Of a stretch of DNA of 64,000 nt, positions 51,337 to 60,605 are shown one piece after another. Position 1 is the first letter of the stretch, and each line of letters begins with the position of its first letter. This DNA is from an archaeon (GTDB taxonomy: Archaea; Thermoproteota; Nitrososphaeria; Nitrososphaerales; Gagatemarchaeaceae), in contig JAJYMY010000001.1 of NCBI GenBank assembly GCA_021786575.1, forward strand, positions 235,392 to 299,391, written 5' to 3'. The translations under genes and the position numbers were made by a program. The notes below the pieces were generated by a model. The model was not told where the DNA came from, searched no databases, and worked only from the letters and a program-made list of their open reading frames with translations.

Positions 51337-52299
51337 ATGGCAGAAGAAGCGGGGGCCGGCGCCGAGGACACTCCTAAACCGCTCCACCTCCTTACTGCGA
51401 GCGAGCTGGAAAGGAAGGAGCAGGTCGCCAGGGTCACCACGGAGGTTCTCAGACACCTCACTGGGGAATTCGCTCGGCGCGGGTTCGAGTGGATGCTGCC
51501 TGTGGTGCTCGCAAAGTCCACCGACCCCCTCTGGCCGGACCCGGGGGCGTCCATCGAAAAGAGGGTTGAGGTGGAAATCTATGGAGAGCGCGTCAGGACG
51601 ACGCATAGCATGATCGTCCATAAACTGGTGGCCTGCTCGATGGCGTACCCGAGGCTCTTCATACTCTCCCCGAACATCAGAATCGAGAAGAGAGAAAGGA
51701 AGAACACCGGCCGGCACGTCTACGAGTTCACGCAGCTCGACTTCGAGCTGCGGGGGGCGGGATTCGATGACGTCAGGGAACTGGTAGAGGGGGTCGTCAC
51801 CGGCCTTGTCGCTCGCCTGAAGGAGACCGGGCAGCTTCCCGCCTCCTTCTGCGGGGGCGCAGGGGTCGAGGCTCCCTTTGACGTGTTCGACAGGCGAGAC
51901 CTCGTCGCCAGATATGGGGAGGAGTGGGAGCGGGCCCTCCCCCAGCGAATCAGCCGCCCTGTATGGGTCACGAACATCCCCAGAGAGTTCTACGACTTCG
52001 AGGATTCTGACACCGGGAGGTGGGACAACTACGACCTCTTCGTCCCTGACTATGGGGAGATACTCTCGGGCGCCAGGCGGGAGTGGGAGTACGGCAGGAT
52101 AGTTGCGAAGATGAACAAGGACGGAGTCGACCAGAAGAACTTCTCACTCTTCCTCAGGCTCGCCGAAGAAGGAAGAATCAAGCCGTCGGCCGGTGGAGGC
52201 ATCGGCATCGAAAGAGTCGTAGGTTGGATAACTGGGGCGAAGCATATCGGTGAAGTGCAGCCTTTCCCCAGGGTCCCCGGGGTCGTCTACGACCTCTGA
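51337..52299 (+). CDS. asnA: Archaeal asparagine synthetase (AsnRS-related, AS-AR type)
   Basis: 320 residues of a class II aminoacyl-tRNA synthetase catalytic core without an anticodon-binding domain. Seen: LPVVLAKSTDPLWPDP, THSMIVHKL (motif 1-2 region), FILSPNIRIEKRERKNTGRHVYEFTQLDFEL (motif 2) and GGGIGIERVVGW (motif 3). This matches the Pyrococcus-type AS-AR, which makes free asparagine from Asp and ammonia or glutamine with ATP. Leaderless ATG 51337. It diverges from an Lrp regulator. Confidence 0.85.
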   Translation: MAEEAGAGAEDTPKPLHLLTASELERKEQVARVTTEVLRHLTGEFARRGFEWMLPVVLAKSTDPLWPDPGASIEKRVEVEIYGERVRTTHSMIVHKLVACSMAYPRLFILSPNIRIEKRERKNTGRHVYEFTQLDFELRGAGFDDVRELVEGVVTGLVARLKETGQLPASFCGGAGVEAPFDVFDRRDLVARYGEEWERALPQRISRPVWVTNIPREFYDFEDSDTGRWDNYDLFVPDYGEILSGARREWEYGRIVAKMNKDGVDQKNFSLFLRLAEEGRIKPSAGGGIGIERVVGWITGAKHIGEVQPFPRVPGVVYDL

Positions 52300-52401
52300 A
52301 GCGATCTGCCGCTCAACATTTCCACACGCACGACGATTAGGAACGCAGATCGCTCGTCTGCACGCCCAGGTGGCTTGGGCCCCGCCGTCGTAATCCGCCT
52401 C

Positions 52402-53241
52402 TTACTCTTGCTGTTCGATCCTCGCTCTCTGGTATGAGCCTAAAATCTTCAATGATATCGTCCTTTTGGCCAAGTCCTCCAGCGCAATCTTCTGAGCCGC
52501 GTCGTCCCTGTGTCCTTCGAAGTCCAGAAAGAAGTAGTATTCCCAGGGGCGTTGCCTGGTGGGCCTGGACTCGATCTTGGTGAGGTTAACCCCGTGCCTC
52601 GCGAATGGCTCAAGGGCCGCGTATAGAGAACCAGGAGCGTGCTGTGTCGAGAAGATGACCGACGTCTTGCTTTCTGGTAGCCTTTCACTTTCTTCTGTCG
52701 CTACGACCAGGAACCTGGTGTAGTTGTTCTTGTTGTCCTCTATCCCCTCGTTCAAAACGTGCATCCCGTAAATCAGGGCAGCCTCCTTGCTCGCTACCGC
52801 GGCCGCGTCTCTCCTCCCTTCGTCTCTGACCTTCTTGACGCTACCTGCCGTGTCATAAGTGGCCTTCACTTCAGCGCCAAGTGAGGTAAGGAACCCCCTA
52901 CACTGGGCCAAGGCCTGGGGGTGAGAGTAGACCACCTTCACGTCGTCCATGGAAGTCAAAGGGAGGGCGACGAGGCAGTGGACCACTCGCAATAGTATCT
53001 CCCCACTTATCTTAGCGCTGGTCGTCACGAGGGAGTCATAGGTCTCGTGGACGCTCCCCTCGATGGAGTTCTCGACCGGAACCACCCCGCACTTCACCTC
53101 TCGTCTCTCGACCGAGTTGAACACCTCCGTGATGGTCTTGTAGGGTACCGTGTCAGTTCCAGCTCCGAAGCGCTGGCGGATGGCTTCCTCGCTGTAAGCT
53201 CCGTGCTCCCCCTGGAACGCTATCCCTTTCGTCTTGGCTGC
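52402..53241 (-). CDS. pheA: Prephenate dehydratase PheA with ACT domain (start codon unresolved)
   Basis: Prephenate to phenylpyruvate. The conserved frame starts near 53241 (KTKGIAFQGEHGAYSEEAI), continues VVPVENSIEGSV, NYTRFLVVA (TRF catalytic motif) and ends in an ACT domain with GSLYAALEPFARHGVNLTKIESRP, the Phe-sensing site. Between the in-frame stop upstream and GTG 53124 there is no ATG, GTG or TTG, yet the family N terminus is there. A GTG at 53243 in another frame and an ATA at 53223 in frame exist. So either a non-standard start or a one-base error near 53235. A TATATAA promoter lies at about 53266. Confidence 0.88.
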   Translation of the reverse strand, partial: AAKTKGIAFQGEHGAYSEEAIRQRFGAGTDTVPYKTITEVFNSVERREVKCGVVPVENSIEGSVHETYDSLVTTSAKISGEILLRVVHCLVALPLTSMDDVKVVYSHPQALAQCRGFLTSLGAEVKATYDTAGSVKKVRDEGRRDAAAVASKEAALIYGMHVLNEGIEDNKNNYTRFLVVATEESERLPESKTSVIFSTQHAPGSLYAALEPFARHGVNLTKIESRPTRQRPWEYYFFLDFEGHRDDAAQKIALEDLAKRTISLKILGSYQRARIEQQE

Positions 53242-53411
53242 ACTCCTGGAGGACGCGCCGTTGGCTAATTATATAACCGGGGGGTGGCGATTATACAACC
53301 AGCTTCTGTGTCGCGTCTCCTAGACCTCGGGCGAACGGAAGTCCTACGCTTCCTGAGCCTAGTTCAACAGCGTCGAAGCAACCCAATGCTGCACCACTAG
53401 ACCCACGTGGG

Positions 53412-54818
53412 CTACCTCCCCGCTATGGGAACGACCACCAACTCTTCCTTTGACGCGTCTTCGAGCGACCGCTGCTTTGGCTCCTTGAGCCCGAGGGTAA
53501 GCACCGCCCCCGCGACGCTCACCACCGCGAGCATCTCCAGGATGCCGATCACCCCTATGCTCACCAGCAGCGCGGGGAAGAAGAACGTGGTGATGGCCGC
53601 CCCAGTCTTCCCAGCCGCCGCGGATATCCCGTGCCCTGTGGTCCTCCTGGCTGTGGGATACACCTCGGCTGGCACCACGAAGGTGGTCGTATTGGGGCCG
53701 AAGTCTATGAAGAAGAAGGACATCGAGTACAGGGCGAGCGCACCGACGGCAGGGATGGCAAAGCCGGTTATGCTGGTGCCCTTGGTTATAGCCAGCCCCG
53801 CGACCGCGACATAAAGCACCGCCATCATGGCGAAGCCCTGCAGTTGGGTGATCTTCCTCCCGAGCCTGTCCATCAAGGCGACGGCTGTGAAGTATCCGAA
53901 GAAACCCACGAAGTAGGGTATGCCTGCCTCGAAGACCTTGGTGAAGAGCTGGGCCTGGACCGGGATGGAGGAGCTGATCGGGAGGATGGCCGAGACTATC
54001 GGGCCCGAGTACACGCCTGTCCCATAGAAGGCCATATCCAGCAGGAACCAGGAGCCGGCTGTGACGACGAGGGTCTTCCAGTACCTCTGGAAGAACTTCG
54101 AGATGCTGGATGTCTTCGCAGTCACCTGGGTGTATGCTATGTCGGTCCCAAGCACCTTAGCTCCACTTTCCGCTTCGGCGGCATTCCCATTCACGAGGAG
54201 AGAGTACCTCGGAGTCTCAGGGAGCTTCCTCCTTAGGTAGATGACCATCGCCGCAGGTATCGCGCCGGCCCCAAGCATCACCCTCCACGCCACCGTCGGT
54301 GGGAGGAACACGACAGATGCGAGACCGACGGCTACAGCCACTACTGAGCCTATGCCCTGGTTGGAGAAGATCAACGATACGAGCCTCCCCCTGTTCTTCA
54401 CGTTGGAGTACTCGCTCATGATCGTCGCGGAGATGGGGTAGTCCCCGCCTATTCCGATGCCTTCGATGAACCTGAAGAGGATGAGGAGGTAGACGTTGGT
54501 CGCCACGGCGCTGAGCAGGGCGCCTACCACAAGTATGCTGGCTTCAATCCCATATACCCTCTTTCTCCCTATCCTATCGCCTAGAAACCCGAAGATGAGC
54601 TGGCCGATGACAGCTGCGAATATGGCTGATGAGCCGACGAAGGCCGCTGCCGACTGCCCGAGGATGCTGGTGCCCATGGAGAAGCCCGGGATGGAGTAGG
54701 CACCGAAGATCAGGAGGGCGAACCCGATGATCAGAAGGTCGTACGCGTCGGTGAAGAAGCCCATCCCCGCGGTGAACCAAATCTTCAGGTAGCTCATCGA
54801 GAACGGCTTGTTGTCCAT
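53412..54818 (-). CDS. PHO84-like (PHS family) MFS transporter
   Basis: About 468 residues from ATG 54818 (the frame is open to 54956). Twelve predicted helices. It has the phosphate:H+ symporter family signs: AGMGFFTDAYDLLIIG, GFLGDRIGRKRVYG, IGIGGDYPISATIMSEY and PETPRYSLLV, with an extra cytoplasmic loop in the middle. Candidate phosphate or organic-acid importer; the substrate is unproven. ATATAA-like elements lie 80-90 bases upstream on the minus strand. It is the only permease near the aro block but is not co-transcribed with it. Confidence 0.82.
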   Translation of the reverse strand: MDNKPFSMSYLKIWFTAGMGFFTDAYDLLIIGFALLIFGAYSIPGFSMGTSILGQSAAAFVGSSAIFAAVIGQLIFGFLGDRIGRKRVYGIEASILVVGALLSAVATNVYLLILFRFIEGIGIGGDYPISATIMSEYSNVKNRGRLVSLIFSNQGIGSVVAVAVGLASVVFLPPTVAWRVMLGAGAIPAAMVIYLRRKLPETPRYSLLVNGNAAEAESGAKVLGTDIAYTQVTAKTSSISKFFQRYWKTLVVTAGSWFLLDMAFYGTGVYSGPIVSAILPISSSIPVQAQLFTKVFEAGIPYFVGFFGYFTAVALMDRLGRKITQLQGFAMMAVLYVAVAGLAITKGTSITGFAIPAVGALALYSMSFFFIDFGPNTTTFVVPAEVYPTARRTTGHGISAAAGKTGAAITTFFFPALLVSIGVIGILEMLAVVSVAGAVLTLGLKEPKQRSLEDASKEELVVVPIAGR

Positions 54819-55236
54819 GGCCGTGAATGGCGTCCCGGTCCCCAACTGCCTTGTGTTGTTCTCCAACGCTCTCTGGAAAAGCGGTTGTCTCCAGGGGATT
54901 ATATGACTCCCCGACTTACTTTCCATATTGTATAGAAAATATTGGGCCATGGGCAAGACAGGGGCGCAGCCCCTCAGGCACAGGCAAACTCAGAAGTCCG
55001 ATTATGAGCAGCATGAGTCCTATCTGAGCGTCACCACGATGACGTCCTCCCTCGGCGGGGCGCTCCTACACCTCTAGCAGGGAACCGAGGCGGTAGGGCA
55101 CGATTCAGGGACCTCAGGGGCGCAGACCAGGTCATCCCAGGACGACTTTCGGTCGTGGAGAGTGCGTTTTCTTGCATCAAGGTTCGGGGAATCTGCAGTT
55201 ATCGTTTTATGCGACCAAGTAGCACGAATCCTCCGG

Positions 55237-56118
55237 ATGAAGTTCGGCGTGTGCGTCCCCAACTACGGGGAGTATTCCGTCAAAGATCTTCGGATGATCG
55301 CGCTCGAGGCCGAGACGCTCGGTTATGACTCCGTGTGGCTGACAGACCACATCCTGATGCCGAGGAACTCTGGGACCCCCTACGAGCGGATCCTCGAGTC
55401 ACTCACGTGCATGGCCTACCTCGCTCCGATAACAAAGAGGGTAAAGTTGGGGGTCTCTTCGCTGATCATAGCTATGAGGAACCCCGTCGTCGCGGCCAAG
55501 CAGCTTGCCACCATCGACAACCTGAGTTCAGGCAGGGTGATGCTGGCCATAGGCGCTGGCTGGAACGAGACGGAATTCTCGACATTGGGTGCGTCGTTTC
55601 ATGACAGGGGGAGGAGGGTCGACGAGTCAATCAACCTAATCAGGGCCCTGTGGAGCGGAGAGGGCCAGTTCCAGGACGGCAGCCGCATCCGCGTGAGCTT
55701 CAGGGACGTGGCATTCGAGCCTAAGCCGGTCCAGAAGAGGCTCACAATTTGGGTCGGAGGGGTGAGCGAAGCTGCGATGAGACGTGCGATCGCGCTTGGC
55801 GACGCCTGGCACCCTAACGTCTTCCCGATGGACGAGTTCAAGGCGATGGTAACCAGGTTCAGGGACATGCCCGGCGGTGAGAAGAAGGAGATATGCGTGC
55901 GAATAGGCATCGACTCGAGGAGCGACAGGTCAGAGTACATTGGGGCGCAGGGTGAGAAGAGGGTCATGCTCTCAGGGAACAGGAAGGAGAACGGCAGGAT
56001 AATCGACGAGCTCGCGAGCCTCGGGGTCGGATACATGGTCGTAGCCACTAGCCCCGACGGCAAGGTCCCTGTCGAGAGTCAGTTCGACTCGCTTAGGATG
56101 ATCTACAGCAGAGCCTAG
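55237..56118 (+). CDS. LLM-class flavin (F420 or FMN)-dependent oxidoreductase
   Basis: 293 residues from ATG 55237; TTTTATG about 29 bases upstream supports it over the earlier frame start at 55162. Luciferase-like TIM barrel: MKFGVCVPNYGEYSVKDL, ETLGYDSVWLTDHI, VKLGVSSLI, AIGAGWNETEF, LTIWVGGVSEAAMRRA. In archaea such proteins usually use F420. The substrate is unknown. Confidence 0.85.
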   Translation: MKFGVCVPNYGEYSVKDLRMIALEAETLGYDSVWLTDHILMPRNSGTPYERILESLTCMAYLAPITKRVKLGVSSLIIAMRNPVVAAKQLATIDNLSSGRVMLAIGAGWNETEFSTLGASFHDRGRRVDESINLIRALWSGEGQFQDGSRIRVSFRDVAFEPKPVQKRLTIWVGGVSEAAMRRAIALGDAWHPNVFPMDEFKAMVTRFRDMPGGEKKEICVRIGIDSRSDRSEYIGAQGEKRVMLSGNRKENGRIIDELASLGVGYMVVATSPDGKVPVESQFDSLRMIYSRA

Positions 56119-56460
56119 CCGAAGCGCGGAAGAGGCGCGTTGGCTGCGCGGGCACATGTGGCGCCTTCGCGAGGGCCGACCCCCACTGAGCGTCGGTTCG
56201 TTACGCAGAGCTGTGAAGAGTAGGCCCACATCTAGTTCGTTGTGTCTCCACCTGGAGTCGCTCGCCCGAATTTCGGACCGCCGTCATTCGCGATGGAACT
56301 GCTGTATCGTGTATTGGGTTCTCTTCTGACCCGACGGACGCCCTATGGTGGCAGGACTTCTTGCCGTCTGGAGTCAGAAGGTGGGAGAATCCACCCGACG
56401 GGTGCCATGCGGGCCGTGCCCCGAATCCCGTGAAGGATTTAACCCGCCTCCAGTCCTGGT
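56119..56460. other. Gap without a recognisable gene
   Basis: About 340 bases with the promoter of the next gene at its right end (TTTAAC at 56437-56442). Nothing else recognised. Confidence 0.6.
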
Positions 56461-56466
56461 GTGGAC

Positions 56467-56844
56467 ATGCAACTGCTGCACACCTCGATAACGGTGAAGG
56501 ACATGGACGAGAGCGTCGCATTCTACACGAAGCACTTTGGGATGCAGCTTCTGAGCAGGAGGGAGATCTCGCAGAACAATGCGGAAATCGCGTTCCTAGG
56601 CCTGAAGGACACGGACCACCGGATAGAGCTGACGTGGTGGAAGGACAAGGATGACTACGCGGAGGGGGACCAGTTGGACCACATCGCGTTCGGGACAGCG
56701 GACGTGAAGGCTGAGGTGGAGAGGCTGAGGAAGGCCGGGGTCGAGATAGCGAAGGAGCCCTACTCGCTCGGGCCGGGGTCGAGCGAGATTGCCTTCGTGA
56801 AGGACCCCAATGGCATCTGGCTGGAGCTCATCCAGCACAAGTAG
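56467..56844 (+). CDS. VOC/glyoxalase-fold protein (GloA-like)
   Basis: 125 residues from ATG 56467, 28 bases after the TTTAAC box (a GTG at 56461 is too close). Seen: LLHTSITVKDMDESVAFYTKHFGM, RIELTWW, LDHIAFGTADVKAEVERLRKAGVEI and KDPNGIWLELIQ. It has His7, Glu in IELTW, His in LDHIAF and the last Glu, the full set of metal ligands of glyoxalase I. Closest in the window to a real lactoylglutathione lyase-like enzyme. Confidence 0.82.
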   Translation: MQLLHTSITVKDMDESVAFYTKHFGMQLLSRREISQNNAEIAFLGLKDTDHRIELTWWKDKDDYAEGDQLDHIAFGTADVKAEVERLRKAGVEIAKEPYSLGPGSSEIAFVKDPNGIWLELIQHK

Positions 56845-56962
56845 CCCATCAGGTGACGGTGAAAGACCCTTGCGGGGGCTCTCGCGACCAACGGCTAGTC
56901 GAAGAGCGCCATCCAAGGATTCACCAGGGACACTTTAGGTTCGTCGCGCCTCCTGGAGCGCC

Positions 56963-57694
56963 TCACTTGGTGGGCCTTGTTGCGATGATCAGCCCTCGGC
57001 CTTGCATCAGCCCGTCCTTGGTGAACCTCGGGTCGAGCCCCGCCGCTAGGAGGGCGCCTAGCCAAAGCTCAGGCTCGAAGAACCTCATTCTGTGGCGGTC
57101 TTTCACGAGCCTAAGTCCGATCCCCTTCTCGCCTATCAGATACCATTCGTCGGCCACCGAGAACATGCCATCAGATGTAGCGAAGCTTGCTCTTGCTATT
57201 TTGAGGGATTCGGCGTCGTAGGTCTGCAGGTGGACGCTCTTCTCGCGCCACTCCGACTTCCGGAACCAGGGTTCGATGATCAGGACCCCTCCCTGCGCCA
57301 TGTGCTTCGCGAAGTTGAGGGTGGCCCTTCTGATTTCGTTCTTTGTTCTTATGTAGCCCGTGCTGCTGAACAAACAAAGGACAACGTCGAACCGTCTCCC
57401 AAGACTGAAATCGGTCATGTCACCCTTGTGGAATTCTGACCCTGGGACGTCTTTCCTGGCGACCTTCAGGAGTTCCTCACTGGCGTCCAAACCGACGCAC
57501 TCGAAGTCCTTGCGGAGGAAGGCGATGTGCCTCCCCGTGCCGCACGCGACATCTAGAAGGCTGCTGCCTGGAGACCGTTTGTGTTCTCTGACCAGCTTCT
57601 TGATTTTCTGGGCTTCCTTTCGGTAGTCTTTCCAGTGGTATATCCTGTTGTAATATTCCGCGAGTTCGCCATACAAAGCCTCTTTCGGTGGCAT
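56963..57694 (-). CDS. Class I SAM-dependent methyltransferase
   Basis: 243 residues. Motif I LLDVACGTGRHIAFL, motif II ECVGLDASEELLK, motif IV FDVVLCLFSSTGYI. The N-terminal YGELAEYYNRIYHWKDYRKEA helix resembles small-molecule or ubiquinone/ methyltransferase relatives. Substrate unknown. ATG 57694; diverges from the HerA module, so not co-transcribed with it. Confidence 0.82.
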   Translation of the reverse strand: MPPKEALYGELAEYYNRIYHWKDYRKEAQKIKKLVREHKRSPGSSLLDVACGTGRHIAFLRKDFECVGLDASEELLKVARKDVPGSEFHKGDMTDFSLGRRFDVVLCLFSSTGYIRTKNEIRRATLNFAKHMAQGGVLIIEPWFRKSEWREKSVHLQTYDAESLKIARASFATSDGMFSVADEWYLIGEKGIGLRLVKDRHRMRFFEPELWLGALLAAGLDPRFTKDGLMQGRGLIIATRPTK

Positions 57695-57812
57695 TCCTTA
57701 CATCTCCGGACGAGGTGGTCGGGATGAGTTATCTCTTTGCGCCTCCGCCGGGAGGACCACCCTGGCACACTAACATATGCACGGTATGAGCAGACCACCC
57801 TAAGGCGTATGA

Positions 57813-57834
57813 ACAACTTGAGAGCACAAGTTGT
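57813..57834. repeat. Inverted repeat upstream of the HerA gene
   Basis: ACAACTT (57813-57819) and AAGTTGT (57828-57834) are perfect 7-base arms separated by 8 bases, just upstream of a CAATATATCT box at about 57844 that would be the HerA-module promoter. It could be an operator, or a hairpin; its sequence is unrelated to the other palindromes in the window. Confidence 0.4.
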
Positions 57835-57908
57835 GCGTCAGGACAATATATCTAGGTCGTGCGCTCCTCCACAATGCAGGCTACGAGTCCGAAGGCCGGT
57901 GGCTTCTG

Positions 57909-60605
57909 ATGGGCTGGAAGCTAACCGCGCTCGCCTTCCTCTTCGCGCTGTGGGCTGTTGACGTCGGAGCCCTAGTCGTCGGCATACCCATCCTCCTCTT
58001 CCTCGCATACAGGTTCCTGTCGAACAGGCAGGCGAAGCCGGGGCCGGTGCGCCCCCGCTGGCCGGTCTACCTCGGGGGATTCTTCATCCTACTCTCCTTC
58101 GTGGCCGTCGCAGAACAGGGGACCTACTCCCCCATGGTGTTCGGCGGGTCGGGGGTTATCCTCCTGGCCCTTGGCGTCATGCCTGGGGTTGTCAGCGAAT
58201 TCGAGGAAAGAGTGGTCGGCCCTGCGTCCGGGCTCTTCCATGGGATGTCCATGGCGAGAGAGGCGCCGGGACCCGTCCCCTGCGTCGAGCTCACCAGGGT
58301 CCCAGTGGAGTACCTCGATCAGAAGAAGACCGACCCCAAGGAGATTCTGCAGAAGTTCCAGCGCCTCTGCCAGACTCTGGCCGAGTTGGGGCCGCAGGTG
58401 GAGCTAAGGCTCGAGTTCTCCGGAGGCTCCGGGAAGATGCTCTTCCTCTGCGCTGAGAAGGACGTCCAAGAGCTGCTGCGCGTCATCAGATCCCAGCTCC
58501 CCGAGTTCGGGGCCGATGTCAAGGAGCACATTTTCGCCGAGCGTCCGTTCGCGGTCTCGGTCGAGGGAGTCCCCGAGCCGTCCCCTGACCCCGTGGGGCC
58601 TCTGGCGAGGTTCTTCGTGGAGAACCGCTTGGATGGGAGCTACAGCGTGCGAATCAGGCCCGCCTGGGTCCACCCCGTCTCCAGATGGCTGGCCGGGAAG
58701 AGGCAGAGGGCCCTTGCCGAGGGTTCGGGGTATCAGCGCGCGGACGACGACAGGACGACCACCATGGTAGACCACCCCAAGCAGGTGGAGCTGGAAGAGT
58801 CGGTGAAGGGCCTGGAGAGGCTCACCGCGAGGCGTCCGATCAGGGTGTCGGTCCAAGTCTCAGCTGACGACGAAGCGATGGCGTCCCACGCTGCCTGCGT
58901 CCTCGCTGGGGCCCTGTCCAGCCAGAGGAAAATCGACGGGCTGAAGGTGGGGAAGCCGCAGGCCATACCCAGGTCAGGGTGGCTCAGGTCCACCCTCATG
59001 CTCCCGTCCGAGGCCGCGCCTTTCCTCTGGGTCCCCCAGACGTCCCTCGGGGCGAAGGTCGTCCCGTCCGCCGAGTTCCACGCGCCGCCCACGACCGAGG
59101 GAGAGATCCTCCTCGGCAAGTCAGTATCGCTGTCCGGGACGGAGGGCCAGGAGGTGCGCGTGCCCAAGGATCAGCTGGTCAAGCACCTTTTCATCGCCGG
59201 GATGACCGGCTCCGGGAAGACCACGTCCTGCTTCGTCCTCCTCAGGCAGCTGGCGAAGCTTGGGGTCCCGTTCCTTGTCATAGAGCCGGTCAAGTCCGAA
59301 TACCGCAGGCTGCTCATGGCGGTGAAGGACCTGCAGGTGTTCACCCCCGGGGAGAGGATTGCTCCCTTCAGGCTGAACATCTTTGAGCCCCCGAAAGGGG
59401 TGAAAGTCCAGGCCCACCTGGAGAACCTGGTCGCCGTCTGGAACTCGTCATTCGCCTCCTACGCCCCGGTGCCCTACGTGGTGGAGCAGGTCTTCGCCGA
59501 GACCTACAGGGCGTGTGGGTGGAGCCTCGAAGAGGACTTGCGTGGGAGGCCCGTGACCTTCGACGACGTCGCCGAGGAGGTGAGGCGGGTGGTGAGGGGC
59601 CTCGGGTACGAGCCGAGGGTGACCATGGACGTGGAGGCCGCGATCAACGTCAGGTTGAGCTCCCTGATGCTGGGCGGGAAGAGGCGGCTCTTCGGGGCCC
59701 CGAGGTCGACCCCGATGGAAGAGGTGATGTCGAAGCCGACGGTGCTCGAGCTGAAGGAGATACAGCGGGACGACGAGAAGGCGTTCGTCGCTTCGCTCGT
59801 GCTGAGGAATGTGGCCGGGTACGTCCAGGCCCAGGGCCCCTCGAAGAAGCTCAGGCACCTCACCCTCATAGAAGAAGCCCACAGGCTGCTGCCGAAGGTC
59901 TCCACCGAGAAAGGGGACCCAGAGGCCGCCGACCCCAGGCGCGTGCTGGTGGAGCAGTTCGGGAACATGCTGGCCGAGTTGAGGGCCTATGGGGAGGGGC
60001 TGGCGGTGGTGGAGCAGATACCGACGAAGATACTCCCCGACGCGATAAAGAACACCGCGACCAAGGTGGTCCACAGGCTCCCTGACCTGGCCGACAGGAA
60101 GACCATGGCAGAGGCGATGAACGCGACGAAGGAGCAGGCGGCGGTGTTCACTGCGCTCCGCCCTGGGGAGGCAGTGGTCAGCGTTGAGGGGCACCCGGTC
60201 CCCGCTAGAGTTGAGGTGAAGGAGGACGTCCGGGGCATGCAGCCCCGCGAGGTGTCAGACGAGGATGTGAAGGAGTGCATGGCGATGTTCTACCGGAGGA
60301 ACCCGGACCCTGAGGCCGAAGACACCCTGGATGAGAAAATCAGAACGCTCGTGGACTCGCCCAGGTTCAGGGAGGCGTTTCTCGCGGCGTACAGAGTGTG
60401 GGTGAAACAGGGCAAGACCCAGGGGCTCAGGGACCTGCTGCTCTGGGAGGCACGAGAGATGGCGAAGGACCAGGGCCAAGCGCTAGAGGTCGCGACCAGG
60501 GTGCTCTCGCTCGCCACAGCGTACTACCTCCCCTTTAACGCCGAACAGCGGGAGAAGTTCCCCAGGCTGTTCAGGAAGGAGCTGGAGGCGGGGCTTCATG
60601 CGTGA
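57909..60605 (+). CDS. Membrane-anchored HerA/DUF87-type ATPase
   Basis: 898 residues from ATG 57909 (MGWKLTALAFLFALW; the frame is open from 57831 but that precedes the probable TATA box). Three or four hydrophobic helices span residues 1-95. A 330-residue middle region is unassigned. The ATPase core has Walker A GMTGSGKTT at about 431-439, LVIEPVKSEYRRLL, Walker B LTLIEEAH at about 651-658 and EQIPTKILPDAIKNTATKVVHRL, typical of HerA-FtsK hexameric pumps. The C-terminal 120 residues are helical and charged. It overlaps the nuclease gene by 8 bases. DNA translocation at a membrane is likely; chromosome repair, conjugation-like transfer or defence are all possible. Confidence 0.85.
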   Translation: MGWKLTALAFLFALWAVDVGALVVGIPILLFLAYRFLSNRQAKPGPVRPRWPVYLGGFFILLSFVAVAEQGTYSPMVFGGSGVILLALGVMPGVVSEFEERVVGPASGLFHGMSMAREAPGPVPCVELTRVPVEYLDQKKTDPKEILQKFQRLCQTLAELGPQVELRLEFSGGSGKMLFLCAEKDVQELLRVIRSQLPEFGADVKEHIFAERPFAVSVEGVPEPSPDPVGPLARFFVENRLDGSYSVRIRPAWVHPVSRWLAGKRQRALAEGSGYQRADDDRTTTMVDHPKQVELEESVKGLERLTARRPIRVSVQVSADDEAMASHAACVLAGALSSQRKIDGLKVGKPQAIPRSGWLRSTLMLPSEAAPFLWVPQTSLGAKVVPSAEFHAPPTTEGEILLGKSVSLSGTEGQEVRVPKDQLVKHLFIAGMTGSGKTTSCFVLLRQLAKLGVPFLVIEPVKSEYRRLLMAVKDLQVFTPGERIAPFRLNIFEPPKGVKVQAHLENLVAVWNSSFASYAPVPYVVEQVFAETYRACGWSLEEDLRGRPVTFDDVAEEVRRVVRGLGYEPRVTMDVEAAINVRLSSLMLGGKRRLFGAPRSTPMEEVMSKPTVLELKEIQRDDEKAFVASLVLRNVAGYVQAQGPSKKLRHLTLIEEAHRLLPKVSTEKGDPEAADPRRVLVEQFGNMLAELRAYGEGLAVVEQIPTKILPDAIKNTATKVVHRLPDLADRKTMAEAMNATKEQAAVFTALRPGEAVVSVEGHPVPARVEVKEDVRGMQPREVSDEDVKECMAMFYRRNPDPEAEDTLDEKIRTLVDSPRFREAFLAAYRVWVKQGKTQGLRDLLLWEAREMAKDQGQALEVATRVLSLATAYYLPFNAEQREKFPRLFRKELEAGLHA

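Noticed and set aside
53335..53411. On the minus strand, GTGGGTCTAGTGGTGCAGC looks like the 5' half of a tRNA (acceptor plus D arm).
   Set aside because: No matching T arm, anticodon stem or 3' acceptor strand follows at tRNA distances, and the would-be D loop has an extra G. It is treated as chance similarity.
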